From positions 17,540,001 through 17,604,000 of the forward strand of contig NC_056766.1 of the NCBI RefSeq assembly GCF_018687715.1: a stretch of 64,000 nucleotides of DNA. The letters are read 5' to 3'. The notes beneath the pieces are model-generated. The model made no database searches. It worked only from the letters and a program-made list of their open reading frames with translations, and was not told where the DNA came from. Within the stretch, counting starts at the first letter, position 1; every line of letters starts with the position of its first letter. The DNA comes from Carya illinoinensis (lineage: Eukaryota > Streptophyta > Magnoliopsida > Fagales > Juglandaceae). A program made the position numbers and the translations under genes. Below are positions 11,760-24,300 of this stretch, piece after piece.

Positions 11760-14700
11760 TTGGATTTCGTGGGTTATGTGTTTGGTTCAGGGAGAGTCCA
11801 TTTGTATGAGTTTTATGCTTGCACTTTGTTTGATTCCGGTGCTTCACAGTCATTTGTATCTTCCACGTTTGCGCGGATGTGTAATTTGGTCACAGAACCT
11901 TTGCCAAAGTCATTGGTAGTGGCTTTACCCGATGGTGAAATGGTGTGATGCTCCAAGGTTGCGTTGGGATGCCCGTTAAATTTTGATGGAAGGTTCTTGG
12001 ATGCTGATTTGGTGGTGTTTAAGCTGTTGGGTTTTGATATCATCCACGGGATGGATTGGTTATACCGTTATTCTGCGAGTATTAATTACAGAAGTTGGGT
12101 AATTACCTTTCAGCTTCCAGATGGTGATTGTCTGGAATTTGCGGGGAGTAAGTTAAAAGAAAAGCCGGTAATTATATCGGCAATTCAAGCAAGAAGAGAG
12201 ATTGCATGGGGAGCGGATGCATTCTTAGTTCAGATGGTGCCTACGCCGTCTGAGAAGAAGTCTTTGGCAGACATTCCAGTTGTGGAAGAATTTCCCGATG
12301 TGTTTGTGGAAGACTTGCTCGGACTACCCCCTGTTCGGGAAATGAAGTTTGTTATAGACTTGGAACCTGGAGCGGCTCCGGTACATAAAGCTCCTTATCG
12401 CATGGTACCGGCTGAATTAAAAGAGTTGATTACTCAATTGCAAGAGCTGGTAGATAAGGGATTTATTCAACCTAGTACGTCGCCGTGAGGTGCTCCAGTT
12501 TTGTTTGTTAAAAAGAAAGATTGAACCCTCCATATGTGCATCGATTATCGAGAATTAAATAAGGTGACCATCAAAAATAAATATCCTCTCCCGCGGATAG
12601 ATGATTTATTTGATCAGCTTCAAGGAGCAGCCGTGTTCTCGAAGATTGATTTGAGGTTGGGATACTACCAGCTGAGGATTAGAGACAAGGATGTGCCTAA
12701 AACTGCTTTCAGGTCGAGATATGGGCATTATGAATTTAAGGTCATGCTGTTTGGGCTAGCTAATGCCCCTGCTGCTTCTATGGATTTAATGAATCGAATA
12801 TTTCGACCTTATCTAGATTCCTTTTGGTAGTATTCATTGATGATATTCTGATTTATTCCCGAGATGTTGAAGAGCATGTGTATCATCTTCGTCTGGTACT
12901 TGGGAAATTGAGAGAACACCAGTTATATGCCAAGCTCAGCAAGTGTGAATTCTGGTTGGAGGAAGTTAGATTTCTTGGGCATGTGATTTCCCGAGACGGA
13001 GTGGCTGTTGATCCTAATAAGGTGGAAGCCATTTTGTCATGGCCGCGTCCGACTACAGTGCACGAGATCCGGAGTTTCTTGGGACTTGCCGGATATTACC
13101 AAAGATTTGTGGAGGGATTTGCTCACCTATCCGGACCTCTCACAGCTTTGACTCGGAAGAATGCAGAATTTGTTTGGTCCGATAAGTGTGAGAGAAGCTT
13201 CCAAGAATTAAAGAACAGGTTGATGACGGCAGCAGTGTTAGCGCTTCCAGAACCGCATAAGCCATTCGTAGTCTTCAATGATGCGTCTAAGTTTGGTTTG
13301 GGTTGTGTCCTTATGCAGGAAGGACGGGTTGTTGCCTATGCATCTTGTCAGCTAAAGGACCATGAGAAGAATTATCCGACGCACGATTTGGAATTGGCTG
13401 CGATTGTTTTTTCTCTCAAGATCTGGCGGCACTTTTTGTATGGGAAGCATGTGAAGTATACACTGATCACAAGAGCTTGAAGCATTTGTTTTCCCAGAAA
13501 AATCTAAACATGAGGCAGAGGCGATGGCTAGAGCTAATCAGTGACTACCAGTGTGAGATCAAGTACCATCCAGGGAAGGCTAATATAGTTGCTGATGCTT
13601 TGAGCCGAAAATCACACTTGGAAGATGAAGCTGAGCCGTCGGAATTGGATTCTTTGCTTTGTGGGATGAGAAGGCTCCTTATTGAAAGTTCACAGCAAGA
13701 AGAGATTCTATCTTCAGTTCTTGATGTTCGGGTAACTGATTTTGAGGAATTGAAGACTCTTCAAAGGAATGATCCGAAGCTGCTGAATATCAGAAAAAGA
13801 GTCAGAAAATCTCGAGGGCCGTTGCACTATAGTATGGATAAAGATGGAATACTTTGGTTCCGAGATCGCAGAGTGGTCCCCAAGGATTCAGAATTCAAGG
13901 AGCGGATCATGGCAGAAGCTCATGCGGCCCCTTACTCAGTTCATCCCGGCAGTATGAAGATGTACCAAGACTTGAAGAAAAATTATTGGTGGGATGGAAT
14001 GAAGAGTGATATTGCCTTGTATGTTGAGAAATGCCACACATTCCGTCAAGTGAAGGCCGAGCATCAAAGACCCGCTGGTATGCTCCAACCCCTCCCTATT
14101 CCTGAGTGGAAATGGGATGACCTCACGATGGACTTTGTAGTGGGTTTGCTGAGAACGCCTAGTGGGAAAAATTCTGTTTGGGTGATTGTTGACCGGTTAA
14201 CGAAAAGTGCTCATTTCTTGCCTATTAATAACACCAGTTCCTTAGGTAAGTTGACCCACTTGTATGTCAAGGAGATAGTGCGCTGCACGGCATACCGAAG
14301 AGTATAGTGTCGGATCAAGACCCAAGGTTCACGTCGCAATTCTGGAAGAGTTTGCAGGCAACTTTGGGTACTTAGTTGAAGTTCAGTACTGCTTAACACC
14401 CACAGACAGACGGCCAATCGGAGCGCACCATTCAGACCCTTGAAGACATGTTGCGAGCATGTGTCATGGAATTTCAAGGGAGTTGGGAAAACCATTTGCC
14501 GCTCATAGAGTTTGCATATAATAATAGCTTCCATGCGACCATTCAGATGGCTCCCTATGAAGCTCTTTACGGGAGGAAGTGCAGATCACCCTTGTGTTGG
14601 GATGAAGTCAGGGAGAGTAGGATAATTGGACCCAAAATAATTCAAGAGATGCAAAGCCAAGTTCGGATCATCAGGAATAAAATGGCGGCAGCTCAGAGTC

Positions 14701-15170
14701 GCCAGAAAAGCTACGCTGATACCAGGAGGAGAGAGTTATCTTTTGAAGAAGGTGATTGGGTTTATCTCAAAGTCTCTCCCATGAGGGGTGTTAAGCGTTT
14801 TGGTAAGAAGAGGAAACTGGATCCGAGGTATGTCGGCCCTTTTCAGATTCTGGAGAAGGTAGGGTCCGTCGCCTATAGAGTTGCTTTGCCAGAGTATTTT
14901 GGGGATATTTATGATGCCTTCCATGTATCGTCCTTGAAGAAGAGTTTTGGACAACAAAAGCCACGCTTTGTCAACCCAGAGAGTATTCAGTTGCAACCGG
15001 ATCTCACTTATGAGGCTGTTCCGTCGCAGATCATGGATTGGAAGGAGCAACAGTTGAGGTCCAAGGCGATACCTTTGGTTAAAGTGGCATGGGGAGATCT
15101 GTTAGCTCAAGACTTCTCTTGGGAGCAAGTAGCGGACATGAGGGAACAATACCCATACTTGTTTGAGTAA
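11760..15170 (+). pseudogene. Chromovirus pol relic (PR-RT-RNase H-IN-chromodomain)
   Basis: Domain order is clear. Protease has DSGAS near 11840; RT runs about 12280-13050 with [11 protein letters not shown] and the catalytic FIDDILIYS near 12833. RNase H follows (about 13260-13600), then an HHCC integrase zinc finger (about 13935-14050), the integrase core (14110-14450), a GPF-type module (14820-14880) and a chromodomain-like tail ending YPYLFE at 15166. The chromodomain and order place it with Tekay/Del chromoviruses. Damage: stops at 11946, 12486 and about 12522; frameshifts near 12828, 13458 and 14280; and a zinc-finger Cys changed to Phe (CHTF, whereas the copy near 51450 has CHTC). It cannot encode a working polyprotein. 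Confidence 0.93.
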
Positions 15171-15277
15171 TGAAGGTACGTATCTTAATCTTGGTCACAG
15201 ATGGTTTATGTAATTTTATGTGGTTTGTTTTAAGTTAGTGGTTGAGCTTGCAAATTTCGAGGACAAAATTTGTTTTA
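15171..15277 (+). other. Chromovirus 3' untranslated spacer
   Basis: Short sequence between the pol end and the PPT. It includes GCAAATTTCGAGGACAAAAT, which is shared with the other Tekay-type elements in the window. Confidence 0.6.
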
Positions 15278-15289
15278 AGGGAGGGAGGA
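15278..15289 (+). other. Polypurine tract
   Basis: A GGGAGGGAGGA-type purine run directly precedes the TG of the 3' LTR, as expected for the plus-strand primer. Confidence 0.85.
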
Positions 15290-16243
15290 TGTGATGACCC
15301 GCTTTTACGTGTATTTTTACTAAAGTGTTATTTTTATTTTAATTAATATATTGGTTCATTTATTTTAAATTAATTTATTTTAATTAGTTTTTATTTATTT
15401 GATGTTGTGTTTAATTTATTTAGTCGTTTTACGGTTTTTAAAATCGTTTTCGGCGGATCAGTTTTGGTTTCCGGAGTGAGGTCTGGACCTCATTTCTTTT
15501 CCCTCATCTTTTCTTTTTCTTTTCTCTTTTGCCTTTTTCTTTTTCCTTTTTCCTTCTTTTTCTTTCTTTTTCTTTCTTTTCTTCTTCTTTCTTCTCCTTT
15601 CTCTCCCGCGTACGCTGAACAGCCTGTTTTTCTCCTTCCCATCGCCGCCCCTTTGACTGCCCAGTTCTCCGCCGTCTGGCCACTGTTTAGTGCACCACCA
15701 CCACCATTCTCTTACCCTTCCACCAGAGATCATCCCCACCAATTTTCAGAGCCATCGGACCAGCCGTTAGCCACAGCGAGCCGCCGGAAGTCACTGCACC
15801 TGCTTTATTTTTGCCCCTGTTGCTGGTTGCTTTTGTAGCCCAGAACCACCACTCACCGGGGGCGTGGACTACACCACCCACCCAGTTTTCTTCCCCTCTC
15901 ACCGGTGAACATCCCCACCAAGTTTCACCTCCATCCGAGCCACCGTTAGCCGCCACGAGCTCCTCCAAGCCATATAGTTTTTCACCGATTCCGGCGCCGT
16001 CGTACTACCTCCAGCCACCATCTCTTCACAGCTTCTTCCCCTACCTCTTGCCGACCTAAACCACCCATTTCCGGCCTCGATCCGTTGCCGGAGTAGCTCA
16101 CACGAGCTCAACTCCGTTCAGCCCTTTTTTGGCCTCCGACCACCATTTCCACCACCACCTACGGCCAAAACTCATTTCCCTTAACTTCATAAATATCTCA
16201 AGGCCATTCCCTATCAATCCCGAGCTTTGGTTTATCCCCGTTC
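15290..16243 (+). mobile_element. 3' LTR of the chromovirus, truncated
   Basis: It begins TGTGATGACCCGC and tracks the 5' LTR through the polypyrimidine tract (15491-15602). Similarity stops after TTTATCCCCGTTC near 16243, so about 950 of 2273 bp remain. The 3' TSD is lost, so the insertion cannot be confirmed by flanking repeats. Confidence 0.9.
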
Positions 16244-18103
16244 GTTATTTGTCGTGGCATGATGACCTGTTAATTGTGTAGATAAAAAGTCAGATTTATT
16301 TGTTCAAATTCACAAAGAAATTCAGTTCACAGTTATTTAATTAAGGAATTATGGATATGAAACAGTTCATAACAATAAGGTTTTAAGTGCTTGAGATGTC
16401 TTAAAAAATGTCAGAGTCAGCATCGTTGAAAATCTGCAAGTATTGCGTGGAAGATTAACCCTTGATTAAGAAAACCAGCCTCTAATAAGTCGGTCCCACA
16501 ACACAGCATGTTGATTAGTTTTTTAATGGTGCTGAGCTGTGTTTGGGATTTTGACCCTTCAATAATTATATGTCCATGAAAAACCAACGTCCAATCATCA
16601 TTAACTGGTATGATGTGGTACATATCCCTCTCAATATATCTTCTTAATATATATATCTTTTTATATTAACTCACCCACCCACCCACTAACCCACCCACCC
16701 CACTGGGCCCTACTTTCACTATAACATTTTCTCACTAAATCATCTTCTATGTTTCAAAAGTTCCAAACAAAGATCTTTGTACAAGGTCTTCATTGGAGCA
16801 TTAAATTTCTCTCCTGGCTACTATATATGATAGCTTGATACATAGATTGATGCATAAGGTGTGCAATTATTGAGCAAAATGTTGTATAAGAAAAGATTGA
16901 ATACGATCTTATATATAAAAATATTAATGATTTTTAGAGCTAATTAATATAAAAGTATATATTTTTCTTGCATAACATGAATAATAATTAATAATGAATT
17001 GAGTTGATCATGATCAGTTTATTTCAATCTCCAACCAGCACGTTTCCTAATCGAATGGGGTCCACTCAATTATTCGAACCCATCTTATAAAAAGTATCAG
17101 TTACTATTCACGTGTCGGGAAAGAATCCAAAATTAATTAACGTGTTGAATTGAAGATTGCAAAAAATTAATGAAAACCATTCAGTTATTTTTCTGTCGAC
17201 TTCTCTCTCATTCTCTTTCTTTAACTTAGAAGTTTAAGCACAATTTTTATTTTTTATTTTTTATTTTTTGCAATCTTTAATCAATCATAATTAATGTTTT
17301 TATATTTTTTTTGTTAAGACTAAATACCAATACTGTAATTGAATGATTAATTAATAATGAACAGGTAGTGTAATGTATTAAATATGATGTTATATCATGT
17401 TGATGGTGTTGCGAGTAGAGTAGTTAATCTAGGGATCTAATGGGTCGAAGACATATTTAGTCGAGCATCCAAACAAGTCGTAATTCACCAAAAAACAAAA
17501 CCGAAAACGGCTTTAAGGACACCTGGTTTTCATTTGGTAGGAGAGAATCCACTTCTCAACACAAATACATTGCATGTGGGTTTTCCTTGTGTGTATTATC
17601 ACGTACACAAACCTCCCACATTCCTCTCACGAAATAAAACTGTTCTCCATTGACCCACCCTGACTCCTATCATTTCGCTCCTCACCTTCTCTTTCCTCTC
17701 ACTTATTTTCTCTACTTTTTTTTGCCCTGTCTCATAGAATTTGCATGTGGGTTTCCGTTTTTGTTGATAAAGCTCAGTATGATGAGATTTTGGCCGTTGT
17801 CTTCTTTGGTTTTTTCTTTTTTGCTCTGTTTGGAGGGTTTTCTGATGGAAAACGGTGTGGATTCGACCTCCCGGGATTTTTTCAGCTGTACCCATGTCTA
17901 ACATTTTCGGTTTCAGTGGTAAACTCTCGATTGCTTTAGAAAAACATAAATGATATACTTTAAGTGTTCTTCTAAATAACATACTTAGTAAAGAATTCAT
18001 CAAAATTAAGCCGTTAACCTCTCTCTCTGTGTTTTTTTTTTAACAAGAGCAGTGACCCTCTGTTTTAGACCAGACAACTCTGATCCGTAGGATTTTTACA
18101 GGT
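16244..18103. other. AT-rich intergenic DNA
   Basis: No gene is supported. A short CCCACC-type simple repeat occupies about 16669-16700. Two overlapping plus-strand frames near 17650-17940 have no recognisable domain and are taken as chance. Confidence 0.5.
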
Positions 18104-18235
18104 CTTCTGTAGCTGTCAGGCACCGCATAGCTATGACACTACATTGCTCTTCTGTAGTTGTCAGGCGCCGCAGCTATGATACTACATTGCTCTTCTGTAG
18201 CTGTCAGGCGCCGTAGCTATGATACTATATCACTC
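18104..18235 (+). repeat. Three-copy 43-45-bp tandem repeat
   Basis: Units beginning CTTCTGTAGCTGTCAGGC start at 18104, 18149 and 18192. Each contains GCGCCG(C)AGCTATGATACTAC. The array ends about 50 bp upstream of a TATAAAAG box, so it may be an upstream promoter repeat; that role is inference. Confidence 0.75.
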
Positions 18236-18239
18236 TTGT

Positions 18240-18830
18240 CTTTTGTAGAGAAATGTTTCACGAGAGATGATTCATCATAATTTTCTCTATAAAAGAATTA
18301 TTCAGTTCATCTTCTTTCGCATCTCATTTTCTTCACTTTTCTGAAATTAGTCTGCATTCTTACTCTGCAATCTCTTTTTGCTTTCTCACTTTGCAATGGC
18401 TCAGCAATTTTCTCATTACCAATATATGAGGTATTCTGCACCTCGTTCACCAGTTGTTTCTGCTCTTCCATAGGTACTATAATGTAATCCAATAATGATC
18501 TGACTAATAAGTCAGATAATGAAATTATCTACGAGCTTGTGAGTCTCGGTACCTGATACTCATCAATCCTCGTCGCATATTCTCAGCGACTACAATCTAG
18601 GACTGGTTGGGTTGACAAACTCTACGAGAATATTTTTATCCTTTAGCAGCTTCTTATGGAGTCCAACATGAAGATAGAAGCACGCGAGAGAACAGAGATT
18701 TAAAATCTTTGCTTAACTCTTCTTTTCAAGTGGCTACTCCTTTAGATAGGAAATGCATGCAAATTTTTGAAGAGTAAGAGCGTTTAAAGATTTAGGCAAA
18801 GAGCCTCAAATTTTTGTAATTTTGCTTTGT
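18240..18830 (+). pseudogene. Promoter-like segment followed by a decayed unrecognised ORF
   Basis: A TATA-like CTCTATAAAAG lies near 18283-18293. An ATG at 18396 opens a 26-codon frame ending in TAG, and a second frame, interrupted by about five stops, continues to near 18820 with a protein-like composition. The 3' part is followed by a block (18816-18914) that reappears diverged at 19283-19380. The arrangement suggests a decayed mobile or virus-derived insertion, but no diagnostic reverse transcriptase, coat or movement motif is visible, so I do not assign it. Confidence 0.3.
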
Positions 18831-18914
18831 GATACTAAAATAATACTTCACAAATATTCTATTTGTGTTTCTATCTTCTAGTAGATGTTTTATGTGCTCC
18901 ATTTTATTTCTTTC
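18816..18914 (+). repeat. Direct repeat copy 1 (about 100 bp)
   Basis: TAATTTTGCTTTGTGATACT and the following TTTGTGTTTCTATCTTCT block recur, diverged, at 19283-19380, about 465 bp away. The two may be terminal repeats of a small decayed insertion. Confidence 0.6.
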
Positions 18915-19282
18915 AGGGATTTTCATATATATGACATGATTCAATGACTCATATAAATATGCATTTAATCATGCATATCCAAACTCTAGGTAATTTTCAA
19001 GTTAATAAAAACCTCAAGGAGTTTTACTGGTCTAGGACTAACTTACTTCTTTATAATCGCAACAATCAGTCATCTTCCTAGGTGGTACTTCGATAACTGA
19101 CCAGTTAATAACTTAAACTTGAGACTTTCTCTCTTATGATTGTCATAACTCTTCTATCCATCATGAGTTATCAATTATTCTAACTCTAACTGATTTGTTC
19201 CTAATGTTTACATAAATCCTCAAGACCAAAATTTTACTCCCCATATAATAGTATCCAAAAGAAGATCGATCTGTAATTTCTA

Positions 19283-19380
19283 TAATTTTGCTTCGAGATA
19301 ATAAAATAATACTTTACAAATATTCATATTTGTGTTTCTATCTTCTGTTAGATCTTCTATGTGTTCTATTTTATTTCTCC
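19283..19380 (+). repeat. Direct repeat copy 2 (about 100 bp)
   Basis: Diverged partner of 18816-18914. Both end in an ATTTTATTTCT string. Confidence 0.6.
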
Positions 19381-19582
19381 TTTAATAATGCACAATTTCT
19401 TACAAAACTGTAATATGAATCTGAAATACTAATTGTATTTAAGAGATGATATATTAGATCTAATAATTTCATTCATCTCCCCCATGAATGATCTCTAAAT
19501 CTCAATTGAAGCTTCTCATTTTACAAATTTTTTAGTTACAGTTCACTTGTAAAATATTTACTTGTTATTTGAAAAAATTTCA

Positions 19583-19789
19583 GTGAATCAAGATATCAAC
19601 AATTATGACAGTCTTGCTGCTCTCCTTCTAAACAGGTTGATTCACATGAATAACTTTAGTTGCTTCAGTATACTGAATGAGATGTACTTATTTCTTCTGT
19701 TCTCTATTTTAGGGCATTTTATAAATTTGAATTTGACGATGTACGAAAACTTGCTACTGAGCTTTGTGGTCGCATTCACCCCCAAGTAT
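19583..19789 (+). pseudogene. Two unrecognised host-like exons
   Basis: A putative exon 19583-19635 has an acceptor AATTTCAG before it and AACAG/GT after it. It joins in phase to a putative exon 19713-19789 (acceptor TATTTTAG, donor before GTATCA). Together they give about 43 codons, including NYDSLAALLLNR and FYKFEFDDVRKLATEL, with no stop. The amphipathic, Leu-rich composition and matching splice phases suggest a piece of a real gene. I do not recognise the family. No further exons were found nearby, so it is probably a fragment left by duplication or transposon capture. Confidence 0.4.
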
Positions 19790-20282
19790 CAACAAGTATG
19801 CCCAACCTTGTTATTGGTACATTTTATTTGGCTCATGCTTGAGACTGTCTGATTATTTGATTATGTTTCTGTTAGGAAAAAATTGTAATTTTAATAAAAC
19901 TCTAATTTCAATTCTTCCAAATTTGTATCAGTTTTAACTTATTTATCTTTGACTTAATACTTTAGTAATAGAAAGTAATTATTACGATCATTACTATCTT
20001 TTCATGCATTTTATTTATTCAAGCATTGGTCTTTATTTTAAAAAATTTTGATAATTGTCTGCTAATATTATATCTAATGAACATATTTTTCGTTAGATAT
20101 AATATTTTTTTCCTTCTTACTAGAAAAATGTGCCTTGCACGTTGAGTGCCAACCAGTGTGTATATATATATATTCAAAGCAACCTTTATTGCTCTGAAAA
20201 TGTCTGATATAAAAACGACAGGACCCCTCCAAACGTTTCTATCCGAAAGAATCTATTTGCAAAGGTTATTAATTTTGTTCGG
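19790..20282. other. AT-rich intergenic DNA with a Helitron-like string
   Basis: Mostly AT-rich. Near 20119-20165 the string ACTAGAAAAATGTGCCTTGC, then ACGTTGAG, resembles the terminus seen at 6270, and a (TA)n run follows. No gene is seen. Confidence 0.4.
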
Positions 20283-20440
20283 AAAATGATAAAATAATTA
20301 CTCATTTACAATTTCTCTAACTTTTTTAAAAATATTAATAGTTTAAATATTAATTTTAATTTAATTTGATGTGTTTGAAATTTTAAAAAATATTATTTTA
20401 TTAGTAAATTGTAAATGAATTGTAAGGCTGTCATCTCTCA
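20283..20440. mobile_element. MITE-like inverted repeat
   Basis: CATTTACAATTT (20303-20314) and its exact reverse complement AAATTGTAAATG (20406-20417) bracket an AT-only core. Weaker complementarity extends outward (AAAATGAT versus TCTCATTTT). Size and structure fit a miniature inverted-repeat element; the TSD is unclear. Confidence 0.4.
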
Positions 20441-21396
20441 TTTTGTTCAATAATCTGGGAAGGGATGGACGACTTCTTAATTCTTCCCAGAAGTAGAAAG
20501 TAGATGCAGCCTATGTTCATCTTATATATGAGTTTTATCTTCAATGATTCTTCATTTCATAAAGCTAGGCGTTCTCTGCTAATTCCAAGTATGAAGGCTC
20601 AAATCAAAGGGATTTTGGCGCCCATATTGCACTTCTTCTTACTGGGTTTCTTAAATCTGCTTTGCTATTGATGAACTTGCTCTCGGCCTTCTCTTCTTGA
20701 CTTGGTTCGCTGCGAAACAGCTGCTTGGCACTTAATGCCGGAACTCAACTCTGTAAAATCATAGGATTTCTTCGTTGGCAGCTGCATGTCTTGGAATTTG
20801 GGCTGCTGGTTCAGATAATCTCGACCTCCTTTTTTACAAAAATCGTTTCTTATCTTTTTCTGAGACTTTTTTTCCTATTTTTTGTTATTTTTTGTCGGAC
20901 TATGTTTACTATACTAGTTGGAGTTCAAGCCCTCGCTGGGGGCCATATGATCTAAGACTTTGAACACCTGGATTCATAACAATTTTATTGCTCTATTTTG
21001 TGGGTGTGCTAGAAATTTCATGCCTTTCTATGCTAGTTTTGCGACAACAGAAGGAAAACTGTAATTCTCTTTTATTGACCAAAGTAAATCAGGAATTTTT
21101 TGCGAGTTTTGTTATCGTAATAGACTACCCATTTTAGCCAATTGGTATACAAACAGAGCAGCTGGGTTCGTGTTTTCATTGGTTTTTGTTGTTATTTTTT
21201 TGCCTTTTTCTAATGTTTCTTGTCGTCTGAGTACAGTCTTGCTATTTGTGTAATATTGATAGAATTGCTATTGTAGATATTCGTAAGTAGTGGAAGTTGT
21301 ATGATTTATTAATTTCTGCCAAAAAAAAATAAATGCTCAATTTAATCAAATGAATTGATCGTGTCAATTTGCAGATTGAAGATACTCTATTATTGG
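20441..21396. other. Probable upstream/5'UTR region of the PUB pseudogene
   Basis: No coding frame is supported. An acceptor-like TTTGCAG at 21368-21374 shortly before the first ATG suggests a 5'UTR intron. Short plus-strand frames near 20725-20963 carry no domain. Confidence 0.4.
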
Positions 21397-24300
21397 ATGG
21401 AGATCAATGGTGCTGAAGTCGTTGAGCTTCGATATTATTGTACAATTAAGGTGAATAATCGTTTCTCGGTAATTGGGAATAAGTTTTATCATCAATCATA
21501 GAGCGTTTAGCTTGTATAATTAAACGCTCTCCTGTAGTTATGAGTGTTTAATTTGCGTGGTACTTTCCAAAGAGCATATATTGGGGGGTGGGGGGAAGGA
21601 TTTCTGAGTTTCAAGAGTGATGGATTCTCATATCATGTAGAAGAAACAAAGTCACTCTTTAAGTATTTATTTTTCTTTTTTTCTAATAGAATGTATAACT
21701 CATACACAAATGTTGCAGTTTTCTTTAATGACATTTTCCAAACCCTCATGGACAGCTCTGGGTTAGAGTTCAATGGTCTTGATGTTATTCCCTATCAGGA
21801 CATAGATGATTGATTCTAGGTTGACAACCATTCTAGAATGTACAGAAGTGTTGGCTAACTATATTCCAAACCAGACAGTGATCCCCAGAGGGACAAGGCT
21901 TTATGGTTCTGTTAATGTATTTTTTTAACTTTTTTTATTCCAAATTTCCCTGTTCTGCTACAAATTTCTGACTAAATTACAATGGATGCAGGTTCATCGG
22001 TTGATGTGTTTAGAACTCAAGAAATTCATTGACAGAATCTTGGAAATATTACCAGCCATCGAGTCTGCCCGACCACGATGCACATCAGGAATATAGGCAC
22101 TGTGCACATTAAAAATTGCAATGGATAAAGCAAAATTACTAATACAGCACTGCTCAGAGTCTAGTAAACTCTGCCTGGTACATATTTTATACATTCTGTG
22201 TAGTTAGGCTATGCCTTCTGGTTATCAATAAAATTTCTTATTACCTATACAAAAACATATTTTTCTGACATAGTTTGGACACAAATGAGGTCTTTGAAAC
22301 AAAAATATATGCATTCATACAATTTTTCATCTGTTAATGTGCAAACCTGAATTTCTAATGTGTACGAGAAGCAGATATCTCATCCTCTAAAATAAATAAA
22401 GCCAAGCAATAAGAATGAAGATTGCATTTTTTGGTTACTGATGATCGTCTCAGGATAGTGTTCATTATTTTATAAAATCTGTTAAAACTAACCTGAATGT
22501 ATGGTAACATTATTACAGTTTTAAACCATATAGAAATTGATTACTGTAGTTGAACAACACCAATAACTTTTGCATCTTGGTTACTGTTGTCATTTCAAAA
22601 CTTTTCTTTTTACACCATTTTTAAGTGACCTTTTGCTGAGCATGCCGGGGAATCAATTTTAAAGTGAATTGTATAACTCCCATGCAACATCTCTTATTGT
22701 TTCCTTTAACTTGTGTCCACTATTTTAATAGTAATAAGAATACCAGAGGAGAGCCACCAGTTTATTATGCTAATCTTTCATTAAAAGGTTATGTTTCAAA
22801 TTTGATTGTTGCCTTATTTTAACTCTTGTTTATTGCTCAATGAACAAGTGATAATTAATGCCACAAACTATTATAGATGAGTTAACACCTTTCGAAGATG
22901 TAAAGTACATTTTAAAGGCATTCATTGCGTTCAGTCCTATTAATATTTTTATGTATGTTCTCAAGGCTTTTATTTGCATGGTTCTTCATTATTAAATTGT
23001 TAATATGGTCAGGCAATTACAACAGAGAGGATAGTTTCCAGATGTGAGAAAATATGAAAAACTTTGGAAGTATCTTTGAGTCAAATTCAAAATATGGTCC
23101 CATTGATGTTGCCTGGAAAGGTTTGCAATACTTCAAGCCCTTATATTATATATATTTAGGTAATGGTGAATAATCCGAGATTTTTAAATTCATTTTGTTC
23201 TAGATTTCCATGCATGGCTTTTAGGTTGTATTCCCTTCGATCCCTTAGTAGTAGTCCCCTCCCCAATCAACTTTTCCTGGTAAACGGTGTTGAATGGAGT
23301 GGAGCATTAAAAGAGTTGAGCGGCTTAGTCTACACACCTCTAATGGCTCTAATTCATGATGCAGGCTCCACATGATCATGCAGTATGAAACAGAACATAA
23401 TTAACTTGGACTGTTGTTTTAAAGGATCCTTACTTGTTTCACAGACTTCCAAAATGGACTCTGCTGAAAGAGTCTCAGTTTCCTTTTGTCTTCTCCTTCA
23501 TCCCTTTTATTTTTATTTTTTCTGTCTTGCTTTAATTTTGGCAATTCTAATTTGAAAAATTGTTAGCTGTATTTTTTGACGACCTTATATTGTATATTCT
23601 GTCTTAAGAAGTCCCAGTCACTACATTATATGTCTGGTCAGTGCACTTTTTAATCCCTCAACTAAATATTCAAATTGAACATTCTCTGTAGATATGTGGA
23701 ATTGCCCGTGATCTTAAGTGCGCAAAGTTGCCCCTTGAACCTTCAGAAGAAGAGGCTGGGAAGGTTATATTAGGACTGCTTCGACAAACAATTCCTGTGT
23801 CCAATTCTGTGAATGATTTAGAACTTGAGGCTGTTCGACTTGCAGTTTTGACACTAAAACTTACATCACCTTCTGCAGTTTTGATAGAGAAAAGATCTAT
23901 TAAGCGTTTACATGATAAAGCCACTGACGAAGACCCTAAGAAAAAAATCTTTAAGTGGTTTTTGTATCTTTTGAAGAAATATGGAAAAATAATTGGATGA
24001 TATCAGGATGACAGCCATATGCAGTGTGATCAGACTCGAGCCAATGACTTTGGTACACCTGAGCCTCCCAAGGAGTTCAAATGTCCCATCTCTATGCAGG
24101 TGATGCATGATCCAATGATTATTGCTTCTGGGAAGACGTTTGAACGATTTTGGATAGAGCAGTGATTTAATGAGGGTAACCAAACATGCCCTATAACTCA
24201 TATGGAGCTTGATAACTTGTTGATGACTCCAAACTCTATACTGAAGGAACTCATATCAGCTTGGTCTTCCCAGCAGGGAATTACTATTCCTGACCCATAT

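Noticed and set aside
17599..18003. 134-codon minus-strand ORF and overlapping plus frames
   Set aside because: No recognisable motif, opposing frames of similar length, AT-rich composition and no splice or homology support.
18104..18235. Three short spaced repeats resembling a CRISPR-like array
   Set aside because: Units are directly adjacent tandem repeats without unique spacers, in a plant nuclear genome.
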